NCBI GenBank assembly: GCA_030041195.1
Contig: JASHOI010000358.1
Location: 1 to 27,146 of the forward strand
Origin: Streptosporangiaceae bacterium
GTDB lineage: Bacteria > Actinomycetota > Actinomycetes > Streptosporangiales > Streptosporangiaceae
Direction: 5' to 3'
DNA: 27,146 bases
Below, piece by piece: positions 23,831-27,146 of the stretch. A program made the translations under genes and the position numbers. Positions within the stretch are counted from its first letter, which is position 1, and the number at the start of each line of letters is the position of its first letter. The notes below the pieces were generated by a model that saw nothing but the letters and a program-made list of their open reading frames with translations, was not told the DNA's origin and did no database searches.

Positions 23831-26218
23831 CTACAGCGGGTAGGTGTCGGGTTCGGTGGTGTAGGTGCGTCCGGCTGGCGTGGTCCAGGTGAAGATGCCG
23901 GGCTTGATCTGCTCGAGCTTCCACCGGGGGTGCTGCTTGAGCTGGTGGTGGCGCCGGCAGCCGCCGCCCATGTTGCACCGGCAGGTGCACCCGCCCTGGT
24001 CGTAGGGGATGGTGTGGTCCAGGTCGGCGCGCCAGGCCGGCTGGCGGCACACCGGGCTGCGGCAGGTCACATCCCGAGCGATCACGAACTCGCGTACCCG
24101 CGGCGGCGGCCGGTACCCCGGTGCCTGGTCGGTGTGCGCGCACCCTCCGGCCGCGGCGTCGTCGCCGGTCCGGGCCAGGGCCCGGTCCAGGGCCGTGACG
24201 GCAGCCCGCAGCGCGGCTTGGACGATCCCGACGGTGCCGACGGTGCCGACGGTGCCGACGATCCCGACGGGTGGGCCAGGCCCGCCCGCCCGGCCGACGG
24301 CCTGTCCGATAAGGCCAGCGGCCTGCTCGCGGACGGTGTCCTGGCTGATGGTCAGCGTGACCCGGCCGACCAGCCCGGCCGGGTGCGGTGGCCCGTCTCG
24401 GGCCGGGCCGGGTCCGGCGCGTTGCTGAGGACGGCGGACGCGGGTGACCGCGATGGCCTGCCCGACGGCGTTGGTGATGATGATCCGCCACTGCGCGGCC
24501 GGGTCATCCTCAGCCACGGCGGCCACCTGGCGGGCCTGCAGGGGGGTGACCGGCCCGATCCGGCCCAAAATCCCCAGGCCGCCGCCGGGCAGCCCGGCAA
24601 ACGTGGCCCACGGCAGGGTGACATCCAGCAGCCCGGGCACCGGCCGCCCGTCCGGCTCGGCGGCCGGGCGGGCCAGCGCGGGCGAGATCGCACCCAGCTC
24701 CGGCCACTTCGGCGCCGGCCCCGCCGTGAGCAGGTCATCGGCATCGTCGGCGTAACATCCCGTCACCGGATCGCCGGCATCGTCGAGGCCATCGTCAGGC
24801 GGGGCGTCTTCATCGCCGGGGAACGGCACATCCTCGCCCGGGCCGTCATCGGCGGGTTCACTGCCGACAGGGCCAGGGCCGCCGCCGCTGTCGGCAGGAC
24901 CGTCGCTGTCGACACCGGTGGGGCCACCACCGCTGGGACCGCTGGGACCGCTGGGACCGGTAGGACCGGTGGGGCCGCTGTCGCTGTCGACCGGGTTGCT
25001 GTCGCCGGGGCCGCTGCCGAGGCCGTCGTCGCTAGGGTTGCCGTCGTCGCTGGGGCCGGGGTCATTATCGGGTGGGGCGCCGTCGGCGGGCGGGATGGGC
25101 GGCAAGGTGCCCAGCAGCAGGCCGATCATCACCTGGGCCCGGTGCAGGTCCAGCCCGCCGCCCAGCCCGGCCGCCTTGCGAGCCCGGGCCATCGCGGTGA
25201 TCTTCGCGATCGCCGCCGCGGCCAGCACCTGCGGCAACCCGGTCCCGGACAGCGTCGCCGTCCCGTCCTCATCCGGATACAAACTCACCCCCGCCCGGCG
25301 CTCCGCATCCGCGCGGCGGCGCTCCGCCGCCGCCGGGTCCACCGCGATCACCGCCCGGCGCAGCCGTTCGCGCAGCTGCGCCGGGGTCCATTGCCAGGCA
25401 CCGGGCAGCACCGCCGCTTCCACCTTCCGCGCGTCGGCCTCACTCAGCACGCTGGTGGCCTCGGCGATCCGCCGTGCCCGGTACAAGTCAATCCGTCCCG
25501 TCGTCAGCGCCTGCCCGGTGGCCGGCAGCCGCCACGACAACGTCACTGCAAGCTCCGCCCACGCCGTCGCAGTGGCATCCGACATCTTCAGCGCCAGGCT
25601 CACCTGATTGGCCGCATCCCGGCATACCCGCGCCGGACGGCCGTCCTCGCGCACGCCGATGTTCTTATCGGCCGCCGCCGCCCGAGAGGCCACCTGCGCC
25701 ACCGCCGCGAGCTCGGCCGCCTGCGCCCACGACGCCAGCCGCTGCCCCGCCATAGCCATCCCGGTCAGCCCATATTCATCCAGGCTGTCGACCTCCCGCA
25801 GGGCAGCATCCAGCCATCCGGCCATCCCCGGGCCCGGGTCCATGTGCTCCACCGCCAGCGCGGCGACCTGACCGTCCGACAGCGGCGGGCCCATCCGCCC
25901 GTCCTCTAGCGCGGCCAGTTCGTCGGCCAGCACTGCGTCCTGGTCCTCCTCGCGGCCGTCCAGGAACCCGCCCGCCGCCAGCGCATCCAGCAACGCCTGC
26001 TGCTCCAGCACCCGCGCCGGGCCAGCGCCGGGCACCGCGTCAACCGGGAACGCGCTGGCGGGAACCGGCCCGGACAGCGGCACCTCCCCCGTGCCCACGC
26101 TGCCCGGCACCCAGAAGAACCTCCGGCGGCCGCCGGGCGCGAAGGCGCCCTGGCCACCCTCGCGCGAGGAGGCGGCCTGCTCATCGTCCGGGCCTGATTC
26201 TTGCGCCTGGGCTGACAT
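23831..26218 (-). CDS. DUF222 / HNH endonuclease (13E12-repeat family)
   Basis: This 795-residue protein has an N-terminal DUF222 domain over about residues 95-360 (for example DEYGLTGMAMAGQRLASWAQ and RPARVCRDAANQVSLALKM). A long disordered insert at about 376-490 is rich in Asp, Gly and Pro. The C-terminal HNH nuclease at about 715-760 has the CRSPVCRQP zinc-type cysteines, DLDHTIPY, and CRRHHQLK. The HNH residues look intact. The family is the 13E12 repeat group of mycobacteria, multicopy and of unclear role. ATG at 26218 is preceded by GGAGG about 7 nt upstream. The gene separates imuB from dnaE2, ending 8 bp before the dnaE2 start, so it would share transcript and translation coupling with dnaE2. 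Confidence 0.93.
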   Translation of the reverse strand: MSAQAQESGPDDEQAASSREGGQGAFAPGGRRRFFWVPGSVGTGEVPLSGPVPASAFPVDAVPGAGPARVLEQQALLDALAAGGFLDGREEDQDAVLADELAALEDGRMGPPLSDGQVAALAVEHMDPGPGMAGWLDAALREVDSLDEYGLTGMAMAGQRLASWAQAAELAAVAQVASRAAAADKNIGVREDGRPARVCRDAANQVSLALKMSDATATAWAELAVTLSWRLPATGQALTTGRIDLYRARRIAEATSVLSEADARKVEAAVLPGAWQWTPAQLRERLRRAVIAVDPAAAERRRADAERRAGVSLYPDEDGTATLSGTGLPQVLAAAAIAKITAMARARKAAGLGGGLDLHRAQVMIGLLLGTLPPIPPADGAPPDNDPGPSDDGNPSDDGLGSGPGDSNPVDSDSGPTGPTGPSGPSGPSGGGPTGVDSDGPADSGGGPGPVGSEPADDGPGEDVPFPGDEDAPPDDGLDDAGDPVTGCYADDADDLLTAGPAPKWPELGAISPALARPAAEPDGRPVPGLLDVTLPWATFAGLPGGGLGILGRIGPVTPLQARQVAAVAEDDPAAQWRIIITNAVGQAIAVTRVRRPQQRAGPGPARDGPPHPAGLVGRVTLTISQDTVREQAAGLIGQAVGRAGGPGPPVGIVGTVGTVGTVGIVQAALRAAVTALDRALARTGDDAAAGGCAHTDQAPGYRPPPRVREFVIARDVTCRSPVCRQPAWRADLDHTIPYDQGGCTCRCNMGGGCRRHHQLKQHPRWKLEQIKPGIFTWTTPAGRTYTTEPDTYPL
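24221..24265 (-). repeat. 9-bp tandem repeat in the nuclease gene (GTV/GIV)
   Basis: Five 9-bp units are adjacent on the plus strand: GACGATCCC, three GACGGTGCC, then GACGATCCC. On the coding strand they give alternating GIV and GTV residues just before the HNH domain. Perfect short repeats in a GC-rich gene can slip in length, so copy number may differ between strains. It encodes a hydrophobic-glycine linker, not a known fold. Confidence 0.85.
24932..24976 (-). repeat. 9-bp tandem repeat encoding collagen-like Gly-Pro-Ser/Thr
   Basis: Three GCTGGGACC units are followed by GGTAGGACC and GGTGGGGCC. On the coding strand they read as Gly-Pro-Thr and Gly-Pro-Ser triplets within the disordered central insert of the HNH nuclease. 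The pattern resembles bacterial collagen-like repeats but is only five triplets long, so a triple helix is unlikely. It probably reflects repeat slippage in a flexible linker. Confidence 0.85.
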
Positions 26219-26434
26219 CGGCTCACCTCCTCCGCTTGCGGCGTTCCGTCTGATTTATCACTAGCTACGCTACCGGCACCCTCCGACAAAACAGCCACCC
26301 TTCCGGCAGCACAGCAAAGATTTCTCGAAAAAATTTTTGGCTACACGAGCCTGGCGGCTTGGGCTGCGTGAGCTTGGGGTTCGGCCACCTGAGCCAGACG
26401 CGGCTTTACTACCTGGCGCAGCCGGGAACGCGAA
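26219..26434 (-). promoter_or_regulatory. Gap between imuB and the HNH nuclease, possible internal promoter
   Basis: This 216-bp stretch contains no credible gene. It has an unusually AT-rich core (AAAAAATTTTT at 26328-26338 and neighbours), which in such GC-rich DNA often marks a promoter. I cannot place convincing -35/-10 boxes, and I see no TCGAAC-N4-GTTCGA type LexA box. The strong Shine-Dalgarno sequence of the nuclease lies at its left end. No terminator hairpin with a close loop is visible after the imuB stop. Confidence 0.3.
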
Positions 26435-27146
26435 TCACTCGTAGCTGGCCTCGATCAGCCACCGACCGCCCTGCACCGCGGCCAGCCAGGCGCTCCCGTC
26501 GTCGGCGACCAGCTGGAACCTGGCCCGCCGGCGGGTGTCCTCCGGACGCCACCACCGCTCGGTGACCGGCCAGGGCCCGGCCCAGGAGGTGACCGCCAGC
26601 CACGGTCCGCCGTCGGCCGACAACCGGGCGGGGGGTGCGGAAACGAAAGCCCGCCCGGTAACGGTCACCTCGACACCCGAGGCGTCGATGACCCTGGCGG
26701 GCAGCGGAACCGGGTGCACCGTGGCCGGGGCCGGAGCGGGGAGCCGCCCGGGCCAGGGCCGACCGGAGGGCAGCGCCGGCTCGGCCATATCGCCGAACGG
26801 CACCGGCGTCACCTGCTCGGCCGGGTCGCGTCCGCCGGCCAGCAGCGGGCGCACCACCGAGCCGTGCCCGAGCATGGCCTGCACCCGGAGGGCGGCACGC
26901 GCCACCCGGTCGCTGACCACCGCGTCGCCCCACAGGCCGAGCTGACGTCCCGTGGCCCGCACGAGCTGGTCGGGAGCGAGCCGCAGGAGCGTGATCCCGC
27001 CGACCCCGGCCCCCTCGTCCCCGCCCCTCCCGCCCGAACCTCTCCCATCCGCGTCGCCACCCTCCGCGCCGCCACCCTCCGCGTCGCCACCCTCCGCGCC
27101 GCCACCATCCGCAGCGCCACCATCCGCGCCGCCACCATCCGCAGCG
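26435..27146 (-). CDS. imuB: ImuB, Y-family-like mutasome protein, partial (5' end beyond window)
   Basis: The frame is open to the right edge and ends at 26435, giving about 237 C-terminal residues. It begins in a Gly/Ala/Asp/Glu repeat linker, continues with VGGITLLRLAPDQLVRATG, then the clamp-binding motif QLGLWG at 26927-26944. In Mycobacterium tuberculosis ImuB the equivalent motif is QLPLWG. The remaining region, with WAGPWPVTERWWRPEDTRR, RARFQLVADDGSAWLA and a GGRWLIEASYE end, is the ImuB C-terminal domain known to bind ImuA' and DnaE2. The inactive polymerase body lies outside the window. ImuB bridges the beta clamp to DnaE2 in SOS mutagenesis; dnaE2 is here two genes downstream. Confidence 0.93.
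   Translation of the reverse strand, partial: AADGGGADGGAADGGGAEGGDAEGGGAEGGDADGRGSGGRGGDEGAGVGGITLLRLAPDQLVRATGRQLGLWGDAVVSDRVARAALRVQAMLGHGSVVRPLLAGGRDPAEQVTPVPFGDMAEPALPSGRPWPGRLPAPAPATVHPVPLPARVIDASGVEVTVTGRAFVSAPPARLSADGGPWLAVTSWAGPWPVTERWWRPEDTRRRARFQLVADDGSAWLAAVQGGRWLIEASYE
27047..27146 (-). repeat. 15-bp tandem repeat within the imuB linker
   Basis: Nearly seven 15-bp units of the type ATCCGCGTCGCCACC / CTCCGCGCCGCCACC run to the window edge. On the coding strand they give five-residue repeats such as Asp-Gly-Gly-Gly-Ala and Glu-Gly-Gly-Asp-Ala ahead of the clamp-binding motif. The array lies entirely in frame, so copy-number change would only lengthen or shorten a flexible linker. 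The array may continue beyond the window. Confidence 0.85.

Noticed and set aside
21903..23843. A 646-residue plus-strand open frame opposite dnaE2
   Set aside because: It is a composition shadow of dnaE2 with no recognisable domain.
23823..24491. Upstream extension of the dnaE2 frame giving a 1333-residue protein
   Set aside because: The extra codons are antisense-frame shadow of the HNH nuclease gene and have no family similarity. The ATG at 23822 follows the nuclease stop closely and gives a normal DnaE2 length.
26362..26423. Complementary GGCTGCG/CGCAGCC pair as a terminator after imuB
   Set aside because: The arms are separated by about 48 nt and are only 7 bp long, so a stable terminator hairpin is unlikely.
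26219..26434. LexA/SOS box in front of the nuclease and dnaE2
   Set aside because: No TCGAAC-N4-GTTCGA-like palindrome was found; any SOS box is more likely upstream of imuB, beyond the window.
27047..27146. CRISPR-like repeat at the right edge
   Set aside because: The units are directly adjacent 15-bp in-frame repeats without spacers, inside imuB.

Overview
The window is very GC-rich DNA from an actinomycete. The markers are an ImuB/DnaE2 mutasome locus, a DUF222-HNH (13E12-type) nuclease, PucR and IclR regulators, GTG and TTG starts, and frequent 4-bp ATGA/GTGA gene overlaps. The species cannot be named from sequence alone. There are no RNA genes, CRISPR arrays, transposases or phage genes that I can support.

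Region 1 (1-8443, minus strand) reads right to left as one tightly packed eight-gene operon: a DUF917 protein, a HyuA-type hydantoinase/oxoprolinase subunit, a complete peptide/nickel-type ABC importer (lipoprotein, two permeases, two ATPases), and an AroM-family protein cut by the window edge. It looks like an uptake-plus-ring-opening catabolic unit for a small amide or (thio)hydantoin-like compound. The substrate is not readable from sequence.

Region 2 (8450-10919, plus strand) is a regulator/exporter cassette: an ArsR-like winged-helix repressor, an ABC ATPase and an ABC-2 permease. It is preceded by a compact promoter with three copies of a 10-bp operator-like element. Region 3 (10653-14620, minus) is a second hydantoinase/oxoprolinase system (HyuA then HyuB). 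The HyuB frame runs 267 nt antisense into the exporter permease. A PucR activator (14714-16240, plus) is divergent from it.

Region 4 (16271-20471) holds a SAM methyltransferase, a perfect 15-bp hairpin between convergent genes, an amidohydrolase translationally coupled to a DUF59/MIP18 protein with a divergent IclR regulator, a DUF427 protein, and a wrecked composite of a short-chain dehydrogenase start fused to a metallo-beta-lactamase remnant.

Region 5 (20490-27146, minus) is the SOS-mutagenesis locus imuB-dnaE2, interrupted by a 795-residue DUF222-HNH nuclease gene only 8 bp upstream of dnaE2. ImuB is partial. It keeps its beta-clamp motif and carries a 15-bp tandem repeat in the linker before it.

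The most unusual items are the nuclease inserted between imuB and dnaE2, the DUF917-HyuA-importer-AroM operon, the overlapping hyuB/permease tails, and the amidohydrolase/DUF59 pair with altered metal-ligand motifs.
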